A DNA stretch of 64,000 nt from Chryseobacterium gregarium DSM 19109 (GTDB taxonomy: Bacteria > Bacteroidota > Bacteroidia > Flavobacteriales > Weeksellaceae), in contig NZ_AUMU01000010.1 of the NCBI RefSeq assembly GCF_000430845.1, positions 62,001 through 126,000 on the forward strand. The letters run 5' to 3'. The translations under genes were made by a program, and so were the position numbers. The notes below the pieces were generated by a model, which was given only the letters and a program-made list of their open reading frames with translations, was not told where the DNA came from and ran no database searches. Position 1 is the stretch's first letter. Each line of letters begins with the position of its first letter. Below are positions 15,511 to 24,765 of the stretch, one piece after another.

Positions 15511-16248
15511 ATGGGCAGAACATTGGCAATAGGGGATATCCATGGTGGATTTAAAGCATTGATACAGGTTTTGGAAAAAGCCGGAGTTACTGAAAAAGAT
15601 ACCCTGATTTTCCTCGGGGATTATGTGGATGGCTGGAGCGGGTCTTCCCGGGTTATTCAGTTTTTAATAGAACTTTCCGGCAGGCAGGAATGTATTTTCA
15701 TCAAAGGAAACCACGATGCCTGGTGTGAAGACTGGCTGTGTTTCGGAAGAAGCGAAAACGTATGGCTTTCCAACGGCGGCAAAAGTACCGTTAACAGTTA
15801 TTCGGATTATGATCCGGAAGATCTGGACCGGCATCTTGAATTTTTTCAGAATCTGAAAAATTATTATGTGGATGAGTACAACCGCCTGTTTATTCACGCG
15901 GGATATTCCTCTATGCATGGTCCGGAAAAAGAAGTCTATACCAGTAATTACCGCTGGGACAGAACCCTTTGGGAAACAGCCGTTGCCATGGATCGAAAAT
16001 TATCTAAAAACTCAGCACTTTATCCGAAACGCCTGCTTCTGTACAGCGAAATATTCGTCGGTCACACACCAACCTTATATCTGGGAAGCACAAAACCGGT
16101 TCATAAAGCCAATGTCTGGAACCTGGATACCGGTGCCGCTTTTACCGGAGTGCTGTCCATAATGGATATTAATACCAAAGAATACTGGCAAAGTGATCCG
16201 CTGCCTTTTTTATACCCTAATGAAAACGGTAGAAACCGGATTGAATAG
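15511..16248 (+). CDS. PPP-family metallophosphoesterase
   Basis: A 245-residue calcineurin-like phosphoesterase with the complete metal motif set: GDIHGG (8-13), GDYVDGW (36-42), GNHD (67-70), FIHAGY near 128 and VGHTPT near 190. The spacing and the YRWDRTLW segment resemble bacterial PPP serine/threonine phosphatases and diadenosine-tetraphosphate hydrolases. It follows KptA by five bases and is the last gene of the island, so it may act on the cyclic phosphate made by KptA or on an RNA end. That role is inferred from position. No clear terminator was seen behind it. Confidence 0.88.
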   Translation: MGRTLAIGDIHGGFKALIQVLEKAGVTEKDTLIFLGDYVDGWSGSSRVIQFLIELSGRQECIFIKGNHDAWCEDWLCFGRSENVWLSNGGKSTVNSYSDYDPEDLDRHLEFFQNLKNYYVDEYNRLFIHAGYSSMHGPEKEVYTSNYRWDRTLWETAVAMDRKLSKNSALYPKRLLLYSEIFVGHTPTLYLGSTKPVHKANVWNLDTGAAFTGVLSIMDINTKEYWQSDPLPFLYPNENGRNRIE

Positions 16249-16440
16249 AAAAACAGCAGCATTTTATCATTCTGACAAAAGAAGAATCTCAAAAATGAGT
16301 AATCGGTTCTTTGCTCAACACCTGAACTATATTTGCAGACCTTCAGTCTGTGTTTCCAGTAAAGATAGGAAGCAATGATTAAATAAATTCACCATTTCGC
16401 AGTTTTATAAAAACGGAGTAATTTTAAAGTCTGAAATATC

Positions 16441-18171
16441 ATGTCCATGAAACTGAACGCTCTCTTATGTACTTTTATATCCTGTTGGTGTTTTGCCCAG
16501 GCTCAATTTAAGACGCCTTTCGAAAAAGGGAATCGCAATCAGACGGTTACCTATGAAGAAATGAATGCCTATTATCAGGATTTAGCCAGAAACTTCAGCA
16601 CCATTCAATACCTGAAAAAAGGGGAGGATGACAACGGAAAACCGATCTTTGTGGTGATATACAATCCCTTTCCGGAAAAAGATCCGGACCGGTTAAGAAA
16701 AGAAAAAGCGGTTCTGTTGATCAATAACGGGATTCATCCCGGCGAACCTGACGGGATTGATGCTACCATGATGCTGATGAGAGATCTGGCAACGAAGAAA
16801 ATCAAAACGCCGCAGAATTTTATCGTTGCAGCTATTTCAGCCTATAACGTAAGCGGAATACTGAACAGAGGATCGTTTTCCAGAGCCAATCAGAACGGAC
16901 CTGAGCAGTACGGTTTCAGAGGAAATGCCCGGAACTATGATCTGAACAGGGATTTTATTAAAGCGGACACTAAAAATGCAAGAAGTTTTCAGGAGATCTA
17001 TCAATGGCTGAAGCCGGATGTTTTTATTGATAATCATGTAAGCAACGGCGCAGACTATCAGTACACTTTTACCTACATTTCTACATTCAAGGAACGGCTG
17101 GGAAATGTACTGGGAACTTATTTCTATAAGGATTTCCAGTCTGAAAATCTTGAAGGTTTAAAAACGGCCGGGTACGAAAGTACACCATATGTGAATATCC
17201 ACGGTGATGTTCCGGAGATCGGGTTTGCCGCTTTTGAAGATTCCCCGAGATATTCTACAGGGTACGCTTCCCTGTTTAATACTTTGGCTACCATGCCGGA
17301 GACCCATATGCTGAAATCTTATGATAAAAGAGTAGATGCAACCTATCAGTACATGCGGGTCAATCTTGAGAATTTAGATAAGGAATATAAAAAAATAAAA
17401 CGGCTCAGGATTGAAAACCTCAGACAATACCTGCCCGGAAAACAGTACGGAATCCGCTGGAAAATAGATTCAACGAAATATACAACGATGGATTTTAAAG
17501 GCTATGAAGGAAAATATAAGCCGAGCGAAATTTCCGGAAAGCCGAGATTGTATTATGACCGGAATAAGCCTTTTACCAAAAAAATAAAACTGTTTACTAC
17601 GGCAGTTGCTACAGGATATGTCACCATTCCTGAATATTATATAATTCCCTGGTCACAGTACCGCATTATTGAAGAGTTAAAAAGAAATGGGATCCGGATG
17701 AAACCGCTTCTACGTGACAGCACGGTAACAGTAGAGTCCTATGTCATTAATGACTTTAAAACGGTTAAAAATCCTTATGAAGGCCATTATCTTCATTATG
17801 AAACTACGGTTGATGCGTCCAGTCAAAGCAAGACTTTCTCAGCTGGGGATTATCTTGTCCATGTTAATCAGGAGGGTGCAAAATACATTATTGAAACACT
17901 GGAACCGGCAGCCCTGGATTCTTTTTTCAACTGGAATTTCTTTGACGGTATTTTATCGCAGAAAGAATATTATTCAGCTTATATTTTTGAAGATACGGCT
18001 GCGGAATTATTGAGAAAAGATAAAGATTTAAAACAGAGATTTGAAGCTAAAAAAGCTGATGATCTGCAGTTTAATGATGACGGGGAAGCCCAACTGGACT
18101 GGATTTACAGAAACTCTCCCTATTTTGAAAAAGATACATTCAGGCAGTATCCGGTATACAGGATTTTATAA
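16441..18171 (+). CDS. Secreted M14-family zinc carboxypeptidase
   Basis: A 576-residue protein with a signal peptide (about residues 1-21, ending CFAQA). Zinc-binding HPGEPDG is near residue 99, and the third zinc ligand is probably the His in VFIDNHVSNGADYQY near 197. The catalytic Glu may be the one in MPETHMLKS near 284. This is the layout of M14 metallocarboxypeptidases. About 230 C-terminal residues form a second domain without recognisable motif. It is probably periplasmic or exported and trims peptides or cell-wall fragments. The gene stands alone, 190 bases after the ADP-ribose island. Confidence 0.85.
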   Translation: MSMKLNALLCTFISCWCFAQAQFKTPFEKGNRNQTVTYEEMNAYYQDLARNFSTIQYLKKGEDDNGKPIFVVIYNPFPEKDPDRLRKEKAVLLINNGIHPGEPDGIDATMMLMRDLATKKIKTPQNFIVAAISAYNVSGILNRGSFSRANQNGPEQYGFRGNARNYDLNRDFIKADTKNARSFQEIYQWLKPDVFIDNHVSNGADYQYTFTYISTFKERLGNVLGTYFYKDFQSENLEGLKTAGYESTPYVNIHGDVPEIGFAAFEDSPRYSTGYASLFNTLATMPETHMLKSYDKRVDATYQYMRVNLENLDKEYKKIKRLRIENLRQYLPGKQYGIRWKIDSTKYTTMDFKGYEGKYKPSEISGKPRLYYDRNKPFTKKIKLFTTAVATGYVTIPEYYIIPWSQYRIIEELKRNGIRMKPLLRDSTVTVESYVINDFKTVKNPYEGHYLHYETTVDASSQSKTFSAGDYLVHVNQEGAKYIIETLEPAALDSFFNWNFFDGILSQKEYYSAYIFEDTAAELLRKDKDLKQRFEAKKADDLQFNDDGEAQLDWIYRNSPYFEKDTFRQYPVYRIL

Positions 18172-18223
18172 GTTTTTTATTTTATTCTTTGTTTAATAAC
18201 AATACCAATCATTGAGTAATAAG

Positions 18224-18250
18224 AAAGACGTCTCTTTAGAAACGTCTTTT
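18224..18250. terminator. Terminator between convergent genes
   Basis: AAAGACGT and ACGTCTTT form an 8-bp stem with a 10-base loop followed by a T run on the plus strand. It lies between the ends of the M14 gene and the convergent cupin-like gene. Confidence 0.75.
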
Positions 18251-18253
18251 TTG

Positions 18254-19135
18254 TTATTTGGGAAAGCCTCTTTTAAGAGCAATTTCCGCTCTTTTCACGG
18301 CGATTTTCTCTTTCCAGTCCATATATTTCTTTTTGAAATTCTTCTTCATGATATCATCGAATTTACGCTGAACCGTAAGATTCCAAAGCGAGTGCGCTTT
18401 TACACCCCAGGATTTATCCCACGCCCGTAGGGAAAGTGAGAAACTTCCGTCCAGATATTTCATCCAGTGCCACCATCCGGTGGGCATAAACAGGGTATCG
18501 CCGTGTTCAAGGAAACATTCAATACCTTCCACGCCGTCCAGGGCAGGAAATTTGGTGAAATCAGGATTTTCGATGTCATAATCTTCCAGGGCATAGGTGG
18601 CGTAAGGAAGCTGGTACAGCCTTTCTTTCCATTTATATTCAAATAAAAGAACGTGTTTTCTCCCGTTAAAGTGCGTATGGAAAATATGCGCCATATCGAT
18701 ATCATAATGAAGGAATGTGACGGAACCCTTGCCCCCGAAGAACATAGACGGATACTTATCTAAAAACCCACCCATGAGGGCTTTTGGGGAAATATAATCT
18801 TCCAGTAATTTTCTCGCATGTTTTATAGGGTCAAAAAAGAAAATTCTCAGATCCGTAGGCTTTTCCTGAATCAGATCTATATAATCTTTGAACATCATTC
18901 TTGTCGTAGGAGTATTAATCGGAGCCGCAGGATCAGCCTTGGCACTGTCGTACAAAGGAACTTCCACATCGCCCACTACCTCCTTTATATATTCCATGGT
19001 CCATTTTTGGTATGCCGGCCAGTTTTTCGCCATGTTCTTGATAACCACGGGCCTTCTGGGCTTCAGATACTTTTTGGTAAACTCTTCCTGGGTAATATCA
19101 TCTACAATATCGATCGGCTTTAAATTAATTCCCAT
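18254..19135 (-). CDS. Cupin-like (JmjC-related) Fe(II)/2-oxoglutarate oxygenase
   Basis: A 293-residue Cupin_8/JmjC-like protein. The N-terminal segment RRPVVIKNMAKNWPAYQKW (near 28-46) is typical of the FIH/PLA2G4B-like group. Iron ligands are probably His and Asp in FLHYDID near 141 and a distal His in PTGWWHW near 221, and the GDTLFMPTGWWH stretch is diagnostic. Such enzymes hydroxylate proteins or small molecules using iron and 2-oxoglutarate. It is monocistronic on the minus strand with a shared terminator at its 3' end. Substrate unknown. Confidence 0.88.
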   Translation of the reverse strand: MGINLKPIDIVDDITQEEFTKKYLKPRRPVVIKNMAKNWPAYQKWTMEYIKEVVGDVEVPLYDSAKADPAAPINTPTTRMMFKDYIDLIQEKPTDLRIFFFDPIKHARKLLEDYISPKALMGGFLDKYPSMFFGGKGSVTFLHYDIDMAHIFHTHFNGRKHVLLFEYKWKERLYQLPYATYALEDYDIENPDFTKFPALDGVEGIECFLEHGDTLFMPTGWWHWMKYLDGSFSLSLRAWDKSWGVKAHSLWNLTVQRKFDDIMKKNFKKKYMDWKEKIAVKRAEIALKRGFPK

Positions 19136-19698
19136 TTTTTAAAAATTTAATGTTACAAAATTATTAAATAATAATATATGTTAACAGGTTTAAGTTTTTT
19201 TTAATCTATGATTCAAATCATTTTTAACGATTAGTCTAAATAAAAATATACCAGATAATTACATAGAATATTTTAGTCAGCATTAGCTTACATTCAAAAG
19301 GACCTGATTCTTTAAATTTGGCCCTTATTGATTAAAGATAAAGAGTTTAAAGTTAATAAAATATGAGTCAAATAAGATATTCTTTCATTTTTTTATTCTG
19401 AAAGAATAATTATGGTTGAAATAAAAGATCAGGATTATGGAAAATGTTATTATAATCTGGAAAAATATCTGGATTCATAATCCGGCTCTTTTTAAATGAA
19501 GCAAAATATAGCATCAATACTATTATTAAGCACACTCTTATTCACGATAAAAATAGTATTAAAATAAAAGCATAATGTGTAAAAACATCACTATGTTTGT
19601 AGTGATAAAAAACAGCCTTTAACTTTTCCTTTTAAATAGCATCTTTAAAGATGTAACAAAAAGCAGTAACCGTTAACTAATTAATCAAATAATACATT
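19136..19698. other. Long AT-rich intergenic region
   Basis: About 560 bases between divergent genes. An inverted repeat TATTCTTTC / GAAAGAATA lies at 19378-19408 and could be a regulatory hairpin. TATGTTTG at 19592-19599 resembles a -7 element about 90 bases upstream of the outer-membrane gene start. A 22-codon frame at 19412 is too short to call. No RNA gene was recognised. Confidence 0.4.
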
Positions 19699-22410
19699 AT
19701 GAAAATGAAAATCTCCTTGTTCCTGATGGTTTTTCTCTCTGTTCTCTCGTTTGCCCAGAAAACGGTCTCGGGGAAAATCACCGATGAAGATGGTGTAGCG
19801 ATCCCGAGCGCGAGTGTAACAATAGAGGAGCCGGGTAAGGACGCAATCCTTGCCTATGGGATTACTAACTCGAAAGGGGAATATAAAGTAACCTTTACTT
19901 CCGCAGAACCGAATGTCGACCTTAAAGTAAAGGCATTCAACCAAAGACCTTTGACCAAGCAGATCAATAACAGCGACCAGACGCTGAGTTTTAAGATGGA
20001 AGGGGAAGCCACGGAAATCAAGGAAGTACAGCTGAAAACAAAAATGATTACCGCAAGAGGCGATACCATTGCCTATGACCTTAAAGCTTTCGACAGCAAA
20101 AGCGACAGGACGCTGGCGGATGTTATGAAAAAAATCCCGGGAATCGAAGTCAATACCGACGGGACCATTCTTTACCAGGGAAATGCGATCAATAAATTCT
20201 ACGTCAACGGAAAAGACTTAATGGAAGGCGGTTATGGAACTATCAGCAACTCGCTTCCGAAAGATGCCGTACAAAAAGTTGAGGTACTGGAAAATCACCA
20301 GCCCGTAAAAATACTTCAGAATAAAGTGCCTTCCGATCAGGCGGCCATCAATATCAAACTGAAAAATTCCGTCACCATGACCGGAAGGGGAGAAGTGGGA
20401 ACCGGTTTCGGAGATCCGTGGCTGTGGAATGTCAAGCTGACGCCGATGTTCTTCGGCCAGAAAAGCCAGTGGGTGGTTAACTATAAAACCAACAACATGG
20501 GTGAACAGGTAGAAAATGAAGGGAATATCCTGGCTTTCGGAAACCGTTTCGAAGGAAGAAGAATCAACGCTTCCCAAAACGACTGGCTGAATGTAGAAAA
20601 TGCAAGCACGCCCAACCTTCCGGTGAAAAGATACCTAATGAACAATGTACATTACCTGTCTGCCAACTACCTGACCAATATTGACAAGAAAAAAGAATGG
20701 GAACTTAAAGCTAATGCCAATTATACTAATAATGCAGTGGAAAGGGAGTCTTACAGCCGGACCGATTATTTTGCAACGACAGATGAGCCTGCCTCTACTG
20801 TTACCCAGAATATTTTAAATAACTTTTACACCGATAAGGCAAAAGGCGAATTAATCTTTACCAAAAATGCTAAAAAGGGATTTTTTAAAAATACAACAAG
20901 TTTCTCACAGTATTGGAATGCAGACCGAGGAATTGTTGACAGAACGGTTAACAGTGTCGTAAACTCTACAACACATGGAGAAGAGGCGATTGAATCTCCT
21001 ACAACATCATTCCAGAACTCATTAAGTACAATTGTTCCATGGAAAGAGAAAATGGTGAATGTATTGTCTTATATAAGTTATCAGACCGACCGGCAGACTT
21101 TGGACGTTACTCCGGCATCCTATCTTAATATTCCGGGATTTAATCCGAATACTTATGCAGAAATGGTAAGACAGAATTTAAGGCTTAAAACATTCGAAGC
21201 CAATCATTCGGCGAATATCGGTTTTTCAACTAAAGGATGGACATTTACTCCTGAGATCGGATTTAATTTCAAATCCACGGACTTAAATTCAGCACTGACA
21301 AATCTTCAGGATGGTACCTACTTCGGATATGGAAAGAATTATTACAATGACCTGAAATATACAACGGCAACACCTTATGGAAGTGTGGGCGTAAATTATA
21401 AGAATGATTCGTGGATGCTCTATGCCAGCTTCCCGGTAAATTCCAATAATATCAAAGCAGAGGATCCGTTAAGAAATGTATCAAAAGAAGTCAATAAAGT
21501 AACCTTTGAACCCAGTATTTTTGCACAGTATACCTTTGCTTCTTTCTGGAAAGCTTCGGTAAATACCAATATCAATAATAATTTCGGAGAAATCAATACG
21601 GCCTATTCAGGATTTTTAATGACTTCGCCTAACGGGCTTAATGCGATGGACGCAAGCAATCCTATCCCTCAGAATAATAATAAATCTGCCGGAACAAGAA
21701 TAGAATACAGAAACCCGTTGAATAATTTATTTTTTAATGTCAATTATCGATATACAGACGCAAAAAGAAATTTGATTTCATCTCCGATAAGAAATAATTC
21801 CGGCCAGACTGTGATGAAGTATTTAGAACAGGAAAATCACGTTCTGAATAATGGTTATTCTGCTGAAATAGGGAAATATTTCCCAAAATTTAAAACCAAT
21901 GCTTCTGTAAATTACAGCAACAATACCTCAAGATCTGATGCCTACCAGAATAATGTTGCCTATAACAGCAGAAACAATTCCCAGTCATACGGATTTAAAG
22001 TTAACAATACGTATTTCAGCTGGATGAGTATTGACTATAATTTTAATATCTCAAGGACAAAACAAATCAGCAAAAGTATTGTTCCGCAATTGAACAATGA
22101 AAATTCCAGAAGCGGATTTACTCATAATTTAGGATTGTTTTTCTACCCGATAGAGAACCATACGATAGGATTTAACTGGGATCAGGTCAATACAAGTTCA
22201 GCTGACCAAAAATACAATAACGGCTTTTACGATTTGTCATACCAGTTCACATGGTCTAAAAAGAAAATTGATTTTGAACTTAAATGGATGAATATCGCCA
22301 ATAAGAAAGTGTTTGAAACATATGATATCAACCCGCAAAGTATCTCTTTCACCAGAGTTCAGCTCCGCCCGAGCCAGGTAATGTTTACGGTAAAATTCAA
22401 TTTCAAATAA
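19699..22410 (+). CDS. Outer-membrane beta-barrel protein with carboxypeptidase-D-like regulatory domain
   Basis: A 903-residue exported protein. A signal peptide (1-19, ending LSFAQ) is followed by a CarboxypepD_reg-like domain (about 21-100, starting VSGKITDEDGVAIPSASV), a plug-like domain (about 105-230, including DVMKKIPGIEV and FYVNGKDLMEGG) and a long barrel rich in aromatic residues and Asn, ending in FNFK as an outer-membrane insertion signal. It resembles TonB-dependent receptors but has the shorter plug of the related outer-membrane beta-barrel group. No SusD gene is adjacent, so uptake of glycans is not indicated. The two-component system behind it reads in the opposite direction. 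Confidence 0.88.
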   Translation: MKMKISLFLMVFLSVLSFAQKTVSGKITDEDGVAIPSASVTIEEPGKDAILAYGITNSKGEYKVTFTSAEPNVDLKVKAFNQRPLTKQINNSDQTLSFKMEGEATEIKEVQLKTKMITARGDTIAYDLKAFDSKSDRTLADVMKKIPGIEVNTDGTILYQGNAINKFYVNGKDLMEGGYGTISNSLPKDAVQKVEVLENHQPVKILQNKVPSDQAAINIKLKNSVTMTGRGEVGTGFGDPWLWNVKLTPMFFGQKSQWVVNYKTNNMGEQVENEGNILAFGNRFEGRRINASQNDWLNVENASTPNLPVKRYLMNNVHYLSANYLTNIDKKKEWELKANANYTNNAVERESYSRTDYFATTDEPASTVTQNILNNFYTDKAKGELIFTKNAKKGFFKNTTSFSQYWNADRGIVDRTVNSVVNSTTHGEEAIESPTTSFQNSLSTIVPWKEKMVNVLSYISYQTDRQTLDVTPASYLNIPGFNPNTYAEMVRQNLRLKTFEANHSANIGFSTKGWTFTPEIGFNFKSTDLNSALTNLQDGTYFGYGKNYYNDLKYTTATPYGSVGVNYKNDSWMLYASFPVNSNNIKAEDPLRNVSKEVNKVTFEPSIFAQYTFASFWKASVNTNINNNFGEINTAYSGFLMTSPNGLNAMDASNPIPQNNNKSAGTRIEYRNPLNNLFFNVNYRYTDAKRNLISSPIRNNSGQTVMKYLEQENHVLNNGYSAEIGKYFPKFKTNASVNYSNNTSRSDAYQNNVAYNSRNNSQSYGFKVNNTYFSWMSIDYNFNISRTKQISKSIVPQLNNENSRSGFTHNLGLFFYPIENHTIGFNWDQVNTSSADQKYNNGFYDLSYQFTWSKKKIDFELKWMNIANKKVFETYDINPQSISFTRVQLRPSQVMFTVKFNFK

Positions 22411-22419
22411 TATAAACAA

Positions 22420-22446
22420 AACCAATCTCACTGAGATTGGTTTTTT
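22420..22446 (+). terminator. Rho-independent terminator of the outer-membrane protein gene
   Basis: AACCAATCTCA and TGAGATTGGTT make an 11-bp inverted repeat followed by a T run, nine bases after the stop codon. Confidence 0.88.
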
Positions 22447-22474
22447 GTTTGTTTTCGGATAGTAATGTAATGCA

Positions 22475-23887
22475 TCAGCTTTCTTTGCTTTCCTGCTGTA
22501 TCGTATGATAATAATTCGGAAACCGGAGCTGGACGGTTGTGCCCTGATTTTCGTTTGAGCTTACAATAAGTTCCCCTTGATGCATTCTGACGATATTTCT
22601 TGCCAAAGGCAGCCCGATTCCGTAACCTTCATAATTATTGGTATTCGAAGCCCTGAAAAAAGGGTCGTAGATCTTATTCATTTCCTCTCCGGGAATTCCG
22701 ATGCCGTTGTCTTTTACAATGATGTAGACATCCGTATCCGTAGCGCCTAATGATACTTTTACCTGCTCAAAATCGGAGTATTTGCAGCCGTTCTGGATGA
22801 TATTAGTTACAGCCAGATGCAGCAGCTGCTCATTTCCTAGAACTTTCAGCTTCTTCGGGTTATCGGGAAGCATGCTGATGTCCAGGAAAATATTATTCTT
22901 TACATCAATTTTCCGTAAGGTTTCGATAACATCCCACAACAGCTGGTCGATCCTTACCTTATCCATTTTCTGGATCTTCCCGTCAAAACCGGTCTGGGCG
23001 ATCATCAGCAACGCCTTGATTTTCCTGTCCAGCTTTTCAGCTTCATCAAGGATAATCCCGAGGGTTTCCTTGTACTCATCATTGGTCCTGGAAATTGAGA
23101 GGGCGACATCGGCTTCGCCCATAATGGATGTCAGGGGTGTTCTCAGTTCATGGGATACATTGCCGATCAGGTGATTCTGGGTTTCAAAAGATGTTTCAAT
23201 GCGGTTAAGCATATCGTTGAAGGTGCCGATCAGTTCATTCAGTTCCTTATTGTCCGGCTGGGGTTCAAGCCTGAGGTGGAGGTTTTCGGAACTAATATCT
23301 TTTACTTTCCCTGTAATTTTCAGGATAGGCTTAAATAATGTTTTGGATAAATAAAAAGAAAAAATCATGCTGAAGAACAGCGAAAGGACAATACACGTGA
23401 TCAGCGTACGCTTCAGGAAGCCCAGGTAATAGACGACATAATGGTTTTTGGCAGACGCAATGGCAATATAATTCTTGTCGTCATGCCGGAAGGTCTGGCC
23501 GATATAATAAAATTCTTTGTCGTTATAATTGGATTCTCCTTTCCTTACGATGCTTTTGAAAAAAGAATCCGGAATATGAATTTCCTGTGAAATCTTTCTG
23601 AAGTTGGTATCTGTAGGAACTGCAAAAACATAATCGCGCTCCATCGGAAGTTCTTCGTCGTTCAGGCCGTTTAAAATATAATTTTCCGGAATATCGAGGT
23701 TGTCTTTGCTTTTTTCGATCTGAATGATCGTGGTGGTCCGTATTTTAAGCAGCTCATAAAACCGCTGATGTGAAAAATTGACAATTGAAAAATATACCAG
23801 CCCGCTGAACAGCAGGATGATGGCGGTGAAGACCAGCATCAGAAGCACCATCGTCTTGGTCTGGTTGGTTATGACTCTGTTGAACAT
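22475..23887 (-). CDS. Sensor histidine kinase (HAMP, HisKA, HATPase)
   Basis: A 470-residue membrane kinase. Two transmembrane segments (about 14-36 and 158-178) flank a periplasmic sensor region of about 120 residues. A HAMP domain follows (about 180-232), then HisKA with the phospho-accepting His in GNVSHELRTPLTS near 247, and an ATPase domain with N-box NIIQNGCKYSD near 358, DNGIGIPGEE and GYGIGLPLARN. It starts three bases after the response regulator stops, so the pair is co-transcribed. The layout is like copper/heavy-metal or envelope-stress sensors, but the signal is not evident. Confidence 0.93.
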   Translation of the reverse strand: MFNRVITNQTKTMVLLMLVFTAIILLFSGLVYFSIVNFSHQRFYELLKIRTTTIIQIEKSKDNLDIPENYILNGLNDEELPMERDYVFAVPTDTNFRKISQEIHIPDSFFKSIVRKGESNYNDKEFYYIGQTFRHDDKNYIAIASAKNHYVVYYLGFLKRTLITCIVLSLFFSMIFSFYLSKTLFKPILKITGKVKDISSENLHLRLEPQPDNKELNELIGTFNDMLNRIETSFETQNHLIGNVSHELRTPLTSIMGEADVALSISRTNDEYKETLGIILDEAEKLDRKIKALLMIAQTGFDGKIQKMDKVRIDQLLWDVIETLRKIDVKNNIFLDISMLPDNPKKLKVLGNEQLLHLAVTNIIQNGCKYSDFEQVKVSLGATDTDVYIIVKDNGIGIPGEEMNKIYDPFFRASNTNNYEGYGIGLPLARNIVRMHQGELIVSSNENQGTTVQLRFPNYYHTIQQESKES

Positions 23888-23890
23888 CCG

Positions 23891-24598
23891 TTACGGTTTT
23901 TTCATGACGTATCCCATCCCGATCACGGTATGGATCAGTTTTTCATCTTCCTGATGATCCAGTTTCTTCCTTAGATAGTTGACATAGACATCCACTACAT
24001 TGGTTCCCAGGTCATAATTCACGCCCCAGACCGCATCCAGGATTTCCGCTCTGGAAATCACTTTTTCCGGGTTATTCAGAAAATACAGCAGCAGCTTATA
24101 TTCCGTTGAGGTCAGCGATATTTCTTCCCCTGCCCGGGTTACTTTTTTGGTGTAATCATTAAGAATCAGGTCTGAAAACTGGTGTAAATATTCCTGATCG
24201 GTTTCAGGCTCCGCAATTTCAGGTGTACTTCCGTTGTTGCTCCTTCGAAGCAGGGATTTTACCCGGGCAACCAACTCAATAAATTTAAAAGGTTTCACCA
24301 GGTAATCATCACCGCCGCTTTCCAGTCCCAGTACAATATTTTCAGAAGTTCCCAATGCTGTCAGGAAGAGGATTGGGACATGTTGATTAGTCTTCCTGAT
24401 TTCCTTACAGGCATCCAGTCCGTTCATTTCAGGCATCATGATATCCAGGATCACCAGATCAAAATCATTCGACTGTACGAGCTGCACACCGGTTTTTCCG
24501 TCAAACGCCACGGAAACTTCATAGCCGTTTTCCTGCAGCCCTTTCTTGATAAAAGAGACTACGCTGGTTTCATCTTCGATGAGGATAATTTTTTTCAT
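23891..24598 (-). CDS. OmpR-family response regulator
   Basis: A 235-residue regulator. The receiver domain (1-120) has acidic IEDE near residue 8, the phospho-acceptor Asp in LVILDIMMPEMNGLD near 54, the Thr in FLTALG near 81 and Lys in YLVKPFKF near 103. The C-terminal winged helix (about 140-235) carries EISLTSTEYKLLLYFLNN and GMGYVMKKP. It is transcribed ahead of the kinase from a promoter at 24616-24648 that matches the consensus. The divergent beta-helix protein and the adjacent outer-membrane protein are candidate targets by position only. Confidence 0.95.
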   Translation of the reverse strand: MKKIILIEDETSVVSFIKKGLQENGYEVSVAFDGKTGVQLVQSNDFDLVILDIMMPEMNGLDACKEIRKTNQHVPILFLTALGTSENIVLGLESGGDDYLVKPFKFIELVARVKSLLRRSNNGSTPEIAEPETDQEYLHQFSDLILNDYTKKVTRAGEEISLTSTEYKLLLYFLNNPEKVISRAEILDAVWGVNYDLGTNVVDVYVNYLRKKLDHQEDEKLIHTVIGMGYVMKKP

Positions 24599-24615
24599 TG
24601 GAATAGGGAATTGTA

Positions 24616-24648
24616 CAAAAATAGAGATTTAAATTTTATATCTTCAAA
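24616..24648 (-). promoter_or_regulatory. Promoter of the two-component operon
   Basis: On the minus strand TTTG (24648-24645), 21 bases and TATTTTTG (24623-24616) match the Bacteroidota consensus. The -7 box ends 17 bases before the response regulator start codon. Confidence 0.7.
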
Positions 24649-24686
24649 CGGTTACATTTAGTAAATATGAGATATAAATTATTTCA

Positions 24687-24719
24687 TTTGAGCTATTTAG
24701 GACGAATAGGTTATCTTTG
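24687..24719 (+). promoter_or_regulatory. Promoter of the beta-helix T9SS gene; decides its start codon
   Basis: TTTG (24687-24690), a 21-base spacer and TATCTTTG (24712-24719). Because the in-frame ATG at 24667 lies upstream of this promoter, translation should begin at ATG 24766. Confidence 0.7.
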
Positions 24720-24765
24720 CTCCCGAAAAAATAAGTTGAAGAACAAATTAATTATATTTAAATTT

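Noticed and set aside
5992..16248. Interpretation of the island as a toxin-antitoxin or phage-defence cassette
   Set aside because: No toxin such as DarT and no integrase or recombination site is present; erasure of ADP-ribose may still protect against such toxins, but that cannot be read from this sequence.
19412..19480. 22-codon frame in the intergenic region before the outer-membrane gene
   Set aside because: Too short and without supporting signals.
24667..24765. Upstream start for the beta-helix T9SS protein
   Set aside because: It lies upstream of the consensus promoter at 24687-24719 and would bury the signal peptide.
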